Assembly: GCF_004681185.1 (NCBI RefSeq)
Contig: NZ_SRIF01000007.1
Coordinates: 1-49,715 of the forward strand
DNA length: 49,715 bases
Direction of reading: 5' to 3'
Source of the DNA: Haloarcula amylovorans
GTDB lineage: Archaea; Halobacteriota; Halobacteria; Halobacteriales; Haloarculaceae
The notes below the pieces were generated by a model. The model saw only the letters and a list, made by a program, of their open reading frames with translations, did not search any database and had not been told where the DNA came from. Below, one piece after another: positions 1 to 8,149 of the stretch. The position numbers and the translations under genes are program-made. Each line of letters opens with the position of its first letter. The stretch's first letter is position 1.

Positions 1-184
1 TCCTGAGACGGGCCCGCCACTCCGCTGAACGGATGTCAGAAGCTGTGAGTGGATAAATTAGCGCATAATAGTACCCCAGTTACGAATAGTAGTGAAGTGA
101 AGCGAGTAGCAGTCACTATCAAGCGACGTCCGAGAAGCTCAATTTACTCGCTATCAGTCACAGCGACCAGTTCATCGCAGAAGC
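1..184. other. Left window edge, no gene seen
   Basis: I see no convincing gene here. The stretch lies downstream of the TBP gene and contains short runs resembling each other (AGTGAAG, GCGAGTAG), but no clear repeat unit. Confidence 0.4.
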
Positions 185-745
185 TCACTCCAGTAACCCG
201 AGATCAGTGAGTCGATCTTCGATTACCGAGAGTGCGTCTTCGGCATCGGACAACTGCTTGCCACCCGTAATGACGAGTTTCCCGCTGCCGAACAGCAGTG
301 CCACGACATCCGGGTCATCGAGTCGATAGACAAGTCCCGGGAACTGTTCTGGTTCATACTCGATATGTTCGAGACCGAGCCCGATTGCAATCGCATTCAA
401 ATTTAGATTCGCGCCCAGATCAGCGCTCGAGACGATATTCTGGATATCGATCGCTGGTGAGTCGTCAACCTCGACACCCAAGCTACGGAGTTCATCAAAG
501 ACCTCTCCGAGGGCAGTCTCGACATCGTCTACGCTTTTCGCCCCGGTACACACCACTTTTCCCGAGCGGAAAATCAGTGCCGCAGCCTTCGGATCGTGCA
601 TCCGATAGACCAATCCGGGGAAATTTTCCGGATCGTAGTCCGTTGCTTCGAGATCCATTGCCAGCGTTTCGAGATCAAGCTCCTGGCCGATATCGCTTGA
701 TGCAACAACGTTCTCTACCTTGATCGACTCCGCTGAGACACTCAT
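185..745 (-). CDS. tbp: TATA-box binding protein (TBP), general transcription factor
   Basis: This 186-residue protein recognises the TATA box and recruits TFB and RNA polymerase. It shows the two-fold TBP repeat: a first half (about residues 5-95) with FPGLVYRMHDPKAAALIF followed by SGKVVCTGAKS, and a second half (about 97-186) with FPGLVYRLDDPDVVALLF followed by SGKLVITGGK. Length and saddle repeat fit archaeal TBPs. The start MSVSAES was chosen because upstream residues in the frame are not TBP-like and a TTTTAA box lies about 29 bases upstream. It follows the histone-fold gene in the same direction after 79 bases. Haloarchaea commonly carry several TBPs, often on plasmids; this is probably an extra copy, but I cannot see the rest of the genome. 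Confidence 0.96.
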   Translation of the reverse strand: MSVSAESIKVENVVASSDIGQELDLETLAMDLEATDYDPENFPGLVYRMHDPKAAALIFRSGKVVCTGAKSVDDVETALGEVFDELRSLGVEVDDSPAIDIQNIVSSADLGANLNLNAIAIGLGLEHIEYEPEQFPGLVYRLDDPDVVALLFGSGKLVITGGKQLSDAEDALSVIEDRLTDLGLLE

Positions 746-771
746 AGTCGTACCGTGCTCCCACAGCCCTC

Positions 772-777
772 TTAAAA
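772..777 (-). promoter_or_regulatory. Putative TATA box of the TBP gene
   Basis: On the minus strand TTTTAA (within TGTTTTAAGAG) sits about 29 bases upstream of the TBP ATG. That spacing suits an archaeal core promoter giving a nearly leaderless mRNA. Confidence 0.45.
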
Positions 778-824
778 CAGGGCCTGGTTCAGAACAGGCC
801 AGAGACAGAATCGCTCGAGTTGCC

Positions 825-989
825 TTAGAGGTCGCGTGCCTGGACCGTCTTTCGGTCGTTAGCTTCAGCACGCTGGGCAGCGTCTTCGAGCAGTTCAGCG
901 ACTTCCTCATCAAGTGTCTCGTAGAAATCCGCCGAGACATTGTGCTCCGACAGTGCATCCTTCACAGCTGCTTTGACAATGAGCGACAT
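825..989 (-). CDS. Small histone-fold protein, DUF1931-like
   Basis: A 54-residue reading frame starting MSLIVKAAVKDALSE and ending DRKTVQARDL. The layout of a short helix, a central acidic amphipathic helix (LDEEVAELLEDAAQRAEAN) and a terminal RKTVxxRDL matches half of an archaeal histone fold and the small haloarchaeal DUF1931-type proteins. In histones the RKTV segment touches DNA. A TATATAAG box lies about 27 bases upstream of the ATG, supporting expression. The gene lies directly upstream of tbp in the same orientation with its own promoter-like box. The likely role is DNA binding or nucleoid structure; the exact function of this family is not settled. Confidence 0.8.
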   Translation of the reverse strand: MSLIVKAAVKDALSEHNVSADFYETLDEEVAELLEDAAQRAEANDRKTVQARDL

Positions 990-1014
990 TCCAGTGGGGT
1001 CTATTCGTGTCTCC

Positions 1015-1022
1015 TATATAAG
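1015..1022 (-). promoter_or_regulatory. Putative TATA box of the histone-fold gene
   Basis: The plus-strand TATATAAG (CTTATATA on the coding strand) lies about 27 bases upstream of the ATG at 989, a typical archaeal spacing. Confidence 0.5.
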
Positions 1023-1044
1023 GGTTTGAGTGCCGAGTTTCGGC

Positions 1045-1140
1045 TCAGATAGCAGTAACTCAATTTACATCGTCGTCCAGCGCCTGCGCGCCTTCCGGGA
1101 GCAAGGCCACCACGAGATACTTGGCATAGTCTTCGAAGTG
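1045..1140 (-). pseudogene. 3'-terminal fragment of an SMC-related gene (fragment 1)
   Basis: The minus strand reads FEDYAKYLVVALLPEGAQAL followed by DDDVN and then an in-frame stop. This matches the last residues of the full SMC-related protein encoded at 4128-6089 (FEDYAEYLVVALLPEDAQAL). The DNA match to the full gene starts at the stop region (ATAGCAGTAAC) and ends near 1140, where unrelated sequence begins. An Arg codon of the full gene is a stop here. Only about 30 codons remain, so it cannot be functional. Confidence 0.8.
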
Positions 1141-1180
1141 CCCCAAGGGGAAGAGACTCAGCCGCAAAGATGAGCAGCAT

Positions 1181-2362
1181 TCAGTAGTCAAGGGAGAATA
1201 TGGAGTTGATCGCGAGGAGACCGCAGACGAGGACGAGGAGTACGACAAGAAAGCTCAGAGAGACGACCCACCCATACTGATCGGCGAGAAATCCGAGAGC
1301 GACCGACCCCGTTGCGGCGGCGATCATATACACTGTTCTGAATAATCCAAAGCCAAAGCCGCGTTCGCCTTCATCGATGCGGTCCATAAACCGAGGGAAT
1401 ACTGCCGCACCCCAACTCATGCCTAGTCCAAGCAGTCCGATGCCGAGAGCGATTTCTTCGATATTTGAACCGCGGAGCAGTAGTCCGATGCCAGCGATGC
1501 TAAATACCATACAGGAGACGATCGCAATGTCGCGACCCAGTCGGTCAGCGACGACTCCAACACCCGTCTGGAGGACACCCTGAACCACGAAATATGCCGC
1601 GAACAGCGTTCCTGCAAGCGTCTGCGAATAGCCGTGGTACTGCACGAAGAACGCCGGGAGAAATGAGGCGAGTCCCTGCCATGAGAACTCGACGATAATC
1701 GCGATGATACCCGTGAAGACGACTGTCGGTCGAGTAAGCACCTCGACAATCTTTTCACGGTCAACCTGATCGCGCATTGGCTCGTCGGGCTGTCGAGGTT
1801 CGGAGGAGCGAATCCCGGCCGCAATCAGCGCAGTGATTGGGAGCGCAACCAATGTCCCGACCGCCACCGCGGGCCGCCAACCGAATCTGACTGCTATCCC
1901 TGAAACGACTACAGGAGCCAACAGTCCCGCGAGCGGCGCCCCTGAATTGTGGATCCCGATAGCGGTTCCGATACCATCGTAGATTCGCGTGATAAGCGCC
2001 GTCGCCACACTATAGTGAAGCCCAGCGACAGCTCCCAGAATGACGACACCCAAGACGAAGACACCGAAAGTGGGAGCAGCAACGATAAGCAGCGCTGAGA
2101 GACCAGTACCACCGACCGAGACGAGAATCAGACGTCGGTCGCCGAATCGATCAGCGAGAATCCCACTCGGGAACTGCGTCAAGGCGTACGTGAACCACAT
2201 GCCAGTTAGTGCTCCGCCGATCAGCGTATTCGATGTGTGGAACTCGGTCGCGATATCGGGGACGACCGGACTGAGTGCGAGCCGCCCAAACACGGTGACG
2301 AATAGTGCGAGAGTACAGAGAACTAGTACTGTCTTTCGATACTGCCACTCATGCAGTCCCAC
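1181..2362 (-). CDS. MFS transporter (first)
   Basis: A 393-residue integral membrane protein with about twelve hydrophobic segments, typical of the major facilitator superfamily. After the first helix (about 10-32) comes the loop between TM2 and TM3 with GILADRFGDRR, the classic MFS motif A; a second-half counterpart reads GVVADRLGRD. TM4-5 region contains GLHYSVATALITR and the IHNSGAPLAGLLAP segment seen in nitrate/nitrite- and organic-anion-like MFS carriers. The substrate cannot be read from sequence. It lies between two fragments of SMC-related genes, and a CTTAAG box sits about 29 bases upstream of the ATG. It is related in design to the MFS gene at 2822 but not a near copy. Confidence 0.88.
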   Translation of the reverse strand: MGLHEWQYRKTVLVLCTLALFVTVFGRLALSPVVPDIATEFHTSNTLIGGALTGMWFTYALTQFPSGILADRFGDRRLILVSVGGTGLSALLIVAAPTFGVFVLGVVILGAVAGLHYSVATALITRIYDGIGTAIGIHNSGAPLAGLLAPVVVSGIAVRFGWRPAVAVGTLVALPITALIAAGIRSSEPRQPDEPMRDQVDREKIVEVLTRPTVVFTGIIAIIVEFSWQGLASFLPAFFVQYHGYSQTLAGTLFAAYFVVQGVLQTGVGVVADRLGRDIAIVSCMVFSIAGIGLLLRGSNIEEIALGIGLLGLGMSWGAAVFPRFMDRIDEGERGFGFGLFRTVYMIAAATGSVALGFLADQYGWVVSLSFLVVLLVLVCGLLAINSIFSLDY

Positions 2363-2467
2363 TTTAATTCGCCTTCCAGCTTGCCACTTAAGAACAATAC
2401 GACTCCCCTGATAGTGTCCTCAAGATAGTATGATTTCAACTGGTTGGGTATAATTTCGCGCTGTCGC

Positions 2468-2641
2468 TCAGATCGCAGTAATCCGGTTCACACTGACGTC
2501 CAGCACCTGCGCGTCTCCCGGGAGCAAGGCGACTACGAGATACTCAACATAGTCTTCGAAGTATTGGACGAGCTGGGCGATTCGATCCGAGTCAATCGCT
2601 TCCAGCGAATTTAACACCATGAACGGCATCATCTCGTGAAG
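2468..2641 (-). pseudogene. 3'-terminal fragment of an SMC-related gene (fragment 2)
   Basis: The minus strand keeps an open frame of about 57 codons reading PFMVLNSLEAIDSDRIAQLV, then QYFEDYVEYLVVALLPGDAQ and the terminal NRITAI plus stop. It aligns with the Walker B/D-loop and C-terminus of the complete protein at 4128-6089 (PFMLLDSLEAIDSARIAQLV). The Walker B Asp is Asn here. Homology stops abruptly near 2641. Similarity is clear but far from identity, so this is an old or independently acquired paralog remnant, not a recent duplication. Confidence 0.85.
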
Positions 2642-2821
2642 GCTATCAGTTCATCTCAAGATACACTGAATCGAACACTGAAATCACGAGTCAAAGCGAG
2701 AGTTTCAAATCCGAGAGACGAGGAGCGGTCACTATGGTCGGGACGAGCAACGGAATCGGTTGTTGCCACTCGCAGAGAGGTCTGCAATAGTGTCGGGTGT
2801 CATGTTGTTCTATCCTGAGCG

Positions 2822-4009
2822 ATGACTGTTCCGTCGAAGCCTACGGGGCGAACCGGTGTGTTCGTCTCAATCTGTGCCCTCTCGTTTCTTGTCAATTTTG
2901 GGCGGATGGCGTTCGCACCCCTGGTCGACTTCTTTATCGAATCAGGTATCAGTCCAGCGACTGCGGGATTAGCTGCGACGACTGTCTGGGTGGGGAGTGC
3001 CCTTCCCCGCCTCCCAACCGGGTACCTCCTCACAGTCGTTCGTCGCCATCACGCACTCCTTGGAATGGGGCTGGGCCTTACCGTTGCTACCGCGTTCACT
3101 GCGTTTTCACCGGGGATTTGGTTCACGATTGCTGGCGCACTGTTCATTGGACTCGCCACGGGGGTCTTCTTTATCGCAGCGAACCCACTCGTGAGCGAAC
3201 TCTATCCCGACCACGTTGGGATTGCGGTCGGCATTCGGGGTATGTCCTCCCAGATCGCGGCTGTCACCGCTCCGTTTCTTGTCGCGCTCGCAATCACCTT
3301 TCGGTCATGGCGAGTTGTCTTCTGGACGCTATCGGGGCTTGCTTTCGTTGCAACAGTCATCTTTGCCGTCGCCGTTCGACGTGCTGAGCTGCCAGATGCC
3401 GGTACCAAAGACCGGAATCTTCTGGCAGCGATCCGTGCCCAGTGGCATCTCATCGCTGTTGGCGTTGTCTTCGTCGGGTTTACAGGATTCGTCTGGCAGG
3501 GCATCTTCAACTTCTATGTCACGTACCTGGGAGCGGCAAAGGGAATTTCGTCGGGAACAGCCAACACGCTCCTTACCGTCATGTTTGCCGCTGGCATCCC
3601 CTCGTTTCTTGTGGCTGGACGGCTCGCTGATCGCTACTCGTATCTCACACTCTTGCTTTCGATTCTTACCGGCTTCGTCGTCTGCCTTCTCGCGTTTACC
3701 CTGGTCTCAGGAGTAGTCGCACTGGCCGCAGTGTCAGTCGTGATGGGGCTGGTGGTTCACGGCCTGTTCCCCGTGGGCGACGCCTATCTTCTCGAAACGT
3801 TTCCCGATGCAAACCGTGCGAGTGCCTATGCAGGTTTCAGCGCGACGATGATGCTCATTCAAGCACCGGGGAGCGTCGCAGTCGGAGTACTCTCTCAATC
3901 CGGATTGACGTACACAAGCATCTTCCGCGGATATACACTCTTCATCGCAATCATCACTATCAGCATGGCTGGCCTCGCTCACGCTGGACGGCTTCCCAGA
4001 GGAGGGTGA
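2822..4009 (+). CDS. MFS transporter (second)
   Basis: A 395-residue membrane protein with about twelve hydrophobic helices. The N-terminal half starts with a helix at about 13-35 (VSICALSFLVNFGRMAFAPL), and the second half carries GRLADRYSYLTLLLS, the repeated MFS motif A. The first-half motif A is degenerate (RLPTGYLLTVVRRHHAL). The helix with GIRGMSSQIAAVTAPFL resembles the TM5 motif of the family. Substrate unknown; sugar-acid or drug transport are both possible, and the neighbouring catabolic island makes an organic acid plausible (inference). It lies between SMC-gene fragment 2 and the intact SMC-related gene, and is convergent with the latter. Confidence 0.87.
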   Translation: MTVPSKPTGRTGVFVSICALSFLVNFGRMAFAPLVDFFIESGISPATAGLAATTVWVGSALPRLPTGYLLTVVRRHHALLGMGLGLTVATAFTAFSPGIWFTIAGALFIGLATGVFFIAANPLVSELYPDHVGIAVGIRGMSSQIAAVTAPFLVALAITFRSWRVVFWTLSGLAFVATVIFAVAVRRAELPDAGTKDRNLLAAIRAQWHLIAVGVVFVGFTGFVWQGIFNFYVTYLGAAKGISSGTANTLLTVMFAAGIPSFLVAGRLADRYSYLTLLLSILTGFVVCLLAFTLVSGVVALAAVSVVMGLVVHGLFPVGDAYLLETFPDANRASAYAGFSATMMLIQAPGSVAVGVLSQSGLTYTSIFRGYTLFIAIITISMAGLAHAGRLPRGG

Positions 4010-4127
4010 GTTGAGAATTCGTGGATAGAGTGTGCCATCGAAAATCCCAGTCGGTACCGTACACAAGGGGATAACTAGACACGGCTGTGCTGCGTCGTAA
4101 AATGAAGACAGAGAGGTCTGACGCCAG

Positions 4128-6089
4128 TTATATAGCAGTAACCCGGTTCACGTCGTCGTCCAGTGCTTGCGCGTCTTCCGGCAGCAGAGCAACCACGAGA
4201 TACTCAGCGTAATCTTCGAAGTACTCGACAAGTTGGGCGATCCGGGCTGAGTCGATCGCTTCCAGTGAATCCAACAGCATGAACGGGACCGTCTCGTAGA
4301 GGTCGTGAACGAGATATCCTGCCAACGCGAAGATGAGTCCTGTCACCTCGCGCTCACTCTCGCTGAGATGCTCAACCGTATCTTCGTAGGCCGCCCCGTT
4401 CTCCGTCGTTCGGACAATGTGGAGATCGAACGCCGTCTGCTCGACTTTCCGACGGCCCTCACGCACGGTCTGTTCGACGCGTTCGATCCAGATGCGGTCG
4501 AGATTCTCGTAGTCCAGAATCTCGATCATCGCGTCCATGTGCTCGTTGAACTCATCGACGGCGTCGGCTTCGATCTGGTCGATCTTCGTCCGTTCGTCAG
4601 TCAGCTGCTCAAGTAACTCGTCGCGTTCCTCTCGGAGGTTGTCTGCACGATCAAGCATGTCTTCAATCTCTTCGATTTCCTCAGTCACGTCCTCTAAATC
4701 TGATTCGAGACTGTCGATTTCGAACTCTAGCTGGTTGGCTTCTTTGTGGAGTGAGAGCACCTCGTCGAAGTCATCCGACTCAAGATCGTCGACGTCGGCT
4801 TCGAGTGTTTCGACGTCGTCGGTTAGTTCCTCACGCTGGGATTTGAGCGAGTCGATCTGTGCATCGCGGCTCTCAATCTCGTCTTCGATATCCGCGAGCT
4901 TGCGCTCGATTTGCTCACGCTCGTTTTGCTGCTGTTTGGCCTCGCGTTGGGTCGTTTTCAGATCTTCGAGCTCGGACTTGATGTCGTTGAGTTCCTGCAC
5001 CAGGTTTTGGCGGCGCTCCTGAAGACGCTCAACAGTGTCCTCAATCTGCTCACGTTCGACCGTCGAGCCACACGTCCAGCAGGTGACCGAGCCCTCGCCG
5101 TCAGCAAGTAGTTCGTCGGTCGGTGAACCGGCTGATTCAGACCGGTCGGTTTCGTCGAGCGTCTCAAGGACCTCGTAGTCCTCATCCTCGAGTCGTTCTT
5201 CGTTGTACTGGATAAGACTTTGAAGGTCGGAGATCTGGGAATTCAGCGTCTGGCGTTTCTCGCGAAGTTGTTCGATCTCGGTTTCGAGATGCTGCTGGTC
5301 GCCCATCGGCGTCTCAGGCAGGTCCTCGAGGTCAGCTTCGAGGTCACTTCGCTCCTGTTTGAGAGAGGAGATGCTCTCGTTTTGTGTCTCGATCTGGCGA
5401 CGCGTTGATTCGAGGTCTGAGCGTGTCGAGCGGAGTTCGTCGAGTTTCGCTTCTAACTCTTCTTGATCCTCTCGACTCGACTCGATATCACGGTTACTTT
5501 CATCTATTTCTTTTTCTTTATCCTCGAGTTCGTCCTTTTTCTCCTGTATCTGATCCTGTATCTGGTTGCGTCGTTGTTCGAGTTTCGGGATATCCGTTTT
5601 TCTGTCTTCGATAGTAGCTAGTTCGTCATTGATATCGTCTTTTTCTGCTTCTAATTCGCGGATTCTATTTTTAATATCCTCGATATCGACGGGGCGCATA
5701 ATAATCTCACGAAGATCGTCCCCACGGGCAACAGACTGGCGCGCTTCGTTGGTTTCGAGCAAGAATGCAAAGAGGTCCGCGACTTCGGGATCATCAAGGT
5801 AGCCGTCGCCATCGAACGCGACTGAATCACCGGCTCGGGTGAGCGTCCGTTCGTAGGTCTCGCCTTGGAGGTTCAATTGAACGCGCCCTTCCTCGGCGTC
5901 GCCTTTGAGTGTTGCCTGGTTGCTTCCCATCGCTGCCATAATCGATTGAAGGAACGATGTTCGGTTCGTGGCGTTCTTGCCGGTCAGGACGGTTACGCCG
6001 GGTGGAATCGAAACTTGGGTACTATCGATACCACCGATGTTCTCAACTGCAAATTCTGCGGTTTCTGAGACTTGTTCGGAAGTAGCCAT
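4128..6089 (-). CDS. Archaea-specific SMC-related (Rad50-like) coiled-coil ATPase
   Basis: This 653-residue protein has an SMC/Rad50 plan. An N-terminal ATPase half contains TGKNATNRTS (about 36-45), a Walker A variant with no standard GKS/T lysine. Two long coiled coils (about 137-310 and 341-530) flank a CWTC motif at 337-340, which matches a Rad50 zinc hook. The C-terminal half has a signature-like LSESER at about 575 and a Walker B/D-loop PFMLLDSLEAID at about 602. The degenerate Walker A is, to my knowledge, shared by haloarchaeal members of this family. The family is thought to act on chromosome structure, and some relatives work with RdfA; no rdfA gene is visible here. A 20-base palindrome covers its promoter. 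Two C-terminal fragments of relatives lie downstream. Confidence 0.9.
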   Translation of the reverse strand: MATSEQVSETAEFAVENIGGIDSTQVSIPPGVTVLTGKNATNRTSFLQSIMAAMGSNQATLKGDAEEGRVQLNLQGETYERTLTRAGDSVAFDGDGYLDDPEVADLFAFLLETNEARQSVARGDDLREIIMRPVDIEDIKNRIRELEAEKDDINDELATIEDRKTDIPKLEQRRNQIQDQIQEKKDELEDKEKEIDESNRDIESSREDQEELEAKLDELRSTRSDLESTRRQIETQNESISSLKQERSDLEADLEDLPETPMGDQQHLETEIEQLREKRQTLNSQISDLQSLIQYNEERLEDEDYEVLETLDETDRSESAGSPTDELLADGEGSVTCWTCGSTVEREQIEDTVERLQERRQNLVQELNDIKSELEDLKTTQREAKQQQNEREQIERKLADIEDEIESRDAQIDSLKSQREELTDDVETLEADVDDLESDDFDEVLSLHKEANQLEFEIDSLESDLEDVTEEIEEIEDMLDRADNLREERDELLEQLTDERTKIDQIEADAVDEFNEHMDAMIEILDYENLDRIWIERVEQTVREGRRKVEQTAFDLHIVRTTENGAAYEDTVEHLSESEREVTGLIFALAGYLVHDLYETVPFMLLDSLEAIDSARIAQLVEYFEDYAEYLVVALLPEDAQALDDDVNRVTAI

Positions 6090-6097
6090 AGGCCCAA

Positions 6098-6117
6098 TTA
6101 GTAGCTCTAGCTACTAA
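6098..6117. promoter_or_regulatory. Perfect palindrome over the SMC-related gene promoter
   Basis: TTAGTAGCTCTAGCTACTAA has 9-base arms (TTAGTAGCT / AGCTACTAA) around a 2-base centre. It begins 8 bases upstream of the ATG of the SMC-related gene and reaches into the expected TATA position (TTTTAG on the coding strand). A dimeric repressor bound here should block transcription; the protein that binds is unknown. Confidence 0.6.
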
Positions 6118-6256
6118 AACCCGCTACCTAACAATTACCTGCTCCAACTATATACAATACACTACAGGCCCAGATTTTCGCTCGCTAGCCAGATACTTCA
6201 AATTCCACAGCTAACACTGCCAGCACCGCGATGGGAAAGCTCGGGGGACGTCCTTT

Positions 6257-6462
6257 TCAGCAGTCTCGGCGATCCCACGCGAGCATGAACACCGCCCCTA
6301 AGATGGGGCTACCGACTACAAAAAATCGATAATAGCGTGATATTTACCTCCCGGATGGACAGTCCCGCATCCTTCATGAGAAACAAACGCCCCGACCCAT
6401 GAGACTGTCAAAACCAACGCTATGGCAACCGCACCGAGTGAATGGCGTAGTCGGTGAAGCAT
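6257..6462 (-). pseudogene. Small membrane protein relic with a probable frameshift
   Basis: From the ATG at 6462 the minus strand encodes a hydrophobic helix (HSLGAVAIALVLTVSWVGAF), then SHEGCGTVHPGGKYHAIIDF, and stops after 48 codons at a run of six A/T pairs (about 6317). One extra base there would extend it into VVGSPILGAVFMLAWDRR, a second hydrophobic segment ending in charged residues. This suggests a two-helix protein broken by a homopolymer slip. The family is not recognised. The rest of 6120-6764 holds only short open stretches, including a plus-strand run GQAVLALLAVGTFATYRRHT ending near 6661. Confidence 0.35.
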
Positions 6463-6764
6463 TTGTTCGTCGTAGACCAGTACGTCGCAAGAGATAGTCC
6501 ACAAGATTGAATACCGACAGGTCAAGTTGAGTGAGTTTATTGACATCAGAGTGGTTCCACACCTTCTGATGCCCATAGCCGGGGTCAAGCCGTTCTTGCC
6601 CTTCTCGCCGTCGGTACCTTTGCTACTTATCGCCGTCACACTCGGAAGATTCAGGCTACGTGATATCGTGTGGGGGTTACCTGCTCCAGCAGTATCCTGA
6701 CGAACGAAGTGAGTCAGGGAAGGCCATCCGCAGTCGTTTAGTAGTTGTATCCAGAAACGAAGGT

Positions 6765-7838
6765 ATGGCTCGCCAAGCTACCCGAGAGTCCGCAGTGAGA
6801 ACTGGTATTCGGATGGGCGTTCGAACGAGAAGCCTCTCCCCCGACCGACTGGGATTCATCCGTCAACTCGGTGCTACCGACATCTTCGTCGACCACGCTG
6901 ACACCGAGGAGGAACCGGATGCGTTTAACGACCGCATGGGGACTAACACAATCGCGGTTGGACGCGACATGATTCCAACGGTCGACGAACTCACAGCGGC
7001 ACGCGAACAAATCGAGGACGCGGGACTGCAGTTCACTGGTATTCAGTCATTGCCGTACTCGCTCTACGGGGACATTATGTTCGACCGTGACGGCAGCGAG
7101 GAAGCGCTCAACCAGATTACGACGCTAATCCAAAATCTGGGCGCGGCCGGGATTCCAATCCTCGGATACCAATGGAATCCTCGCGGGGTCGTGCCGATGC
7201 GGACTGAACCCGCAACTCTTCGCGGCGGTGCGGAAGGTACCGGGTTCGACCTCAACGAACTCGACGGGTTCGATGACAACGACGGTCTTGCCCCCGGTCT
7301 CGACAGAGCGTACACAGAAGCCGAGTTCTGGGAGAACTATGAGAACTTCCTTGAAACCGTACTACCGGTCGCCGAAGAAGCTGGCGTCCGACTCGCGCTT
7401 CACCCCGTCGACCCGCCTGTAATCGAGGAACTCGGCGGCATTCCCCGCCTGTTCCGTAACGTCGAGAACTTCGAGAAAGCGATGGAACTCGTCCCGAGTG
7501 ATAACCACGGACTGAAGCTCTGCCTCGGGTGCTTTTCACAGATGGGGGAGGACGTTACCGACGTACTGCAACGGTTCGGGACGCGTGACGACATCGTCTT
7601 CATCCACTTCCGCGACGTCGTTGGCACGATGCCACGTTTCCACGAGGCATTCGTCGACGAAGGGAACTTCGATACAGTCGAGGTCGTACGGACGCTCCGC
7701 GAAATTGGGTTTGACGGAGTCGTCATCCCCGATCACGTCCCAGAGATGACCGGTGACGACGACTGGCGCCACCGTGCCCGGAGTTTCACCATCGGTTATC
7801 TCCGCGGTGTCGTCGATACGGTCGAGTCGGAGACATAA
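6765..7838 (+). CDS. uxuA: Mannonate dehydratase family protein (UxuA-like)
   Basis: A 357-residue TIM-barrel protein. UxuA converts D-mannonate to 2-keto-3-deoxygluconate using Mn2+ or a similar metal. The UxuA pattern is clear: LHPVDPP with His213, LGGIPRLF, NHGLKLCLGCFS with Cys253, FIHFRDVVGT with His281, RFHEAFVDEGNFD, and the closing GFDGVVIPDHVPEM with Asp323/His324. These are the expected metal ligands. ATG at 6765 was chosen because residues further upstream in the frame are not conserved in the second copy at 33179. No uronate isomerase or mannonate oxidoreductase gene is visible, so the true substrate may be another sugar acid. It stands alone, followed by a decayed stress-protein gene. 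Confidence 0.85.
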   Translation: MARQATRESAVRTGIRMGVRTRSLSPDRLGFIRQLGATDIFVDHADTEEEPDAFNDRMGTNTIAVGRDMIPTVDELTAAREQIEDAGLQFTGIQSLPYSLYGDIMFDRDGSEEALNQITTLIQNLGAAGIPILGYQWNPRGVVPMRTEPATLRGGAEGTGFDLNELDGFDDNDGLAPGLDRAYTEAEFWENYENFLETVLPVAEEAGVRLALHPVDPPVIEELGGIPRLFRNVENFEKAMELVPSDNHGLKLCLGCFSQMGEDVTDVLQRFGTRDDIVFIHFRDVVGTMPRFHEAFVDEGNFDTVEVVRTLREIGFDGVVIPDHVPEMTGDDDWRHRARSFTIGYLRGVVDTVESET

Positions 7839-7926
7839 TCCCTCCAAGCGAGCCCGGTACCAATACCTGGGTATATTACTTCGGTGCAACTACTCGACGA
7901 ATACTTACTGTCGGCATGCGAGCCAG

Positions 7927-8130
7927 TCACACCAAAGGGAGCACCCTACTCTGACTCGTTACAGTGGTGAGACCATTGAATTCAAGCACAACCTTTTGAG
8001 CGATATCGCCGAAGACCGCTTTTCCAACTGCAGTTCGGTTTCCGGTGCCGATGAAAATACCGTCACACCCGTGCTCCCCAGTAGTGGGAATATCGGTAGA
8101 ATCCTCGTCGGGAACCACGCCCCATTGGGA
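7927..8130 (-). pseudogene. Universal stress protein (UspA) C-terminal relic
   Basis: The minus strand reads WGVVPDEDSTDIPTTGEHGC, then DGIFIGTGNRTAVGKAVFGD and IAQKVVLEFNGLTTVTSQ. This matches the ATP-binding Gx2GxGxR-S/T end of UspA proteins (GTGNRTAVGKAVFGDIAQ). The N-terminal half is missing and no start is present. Usp genes sit next to IclR regulators in some haloarchaeal sugar loci, so this may be a remnant of such an arrangement (inference). Confidence 0.6.
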
Positions 8131-8149
8131 TGACGTTGCAAGGATCCCT

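Noticed and set aside
4537..5022. Long serine-rich plus-strand frame opposite the SMC-related gene
   Set aside because: It is the antisense shadow of the coiled-coil coding sequence, where Glu/Asp/Lys codons read as Ser-rich on the other strand.
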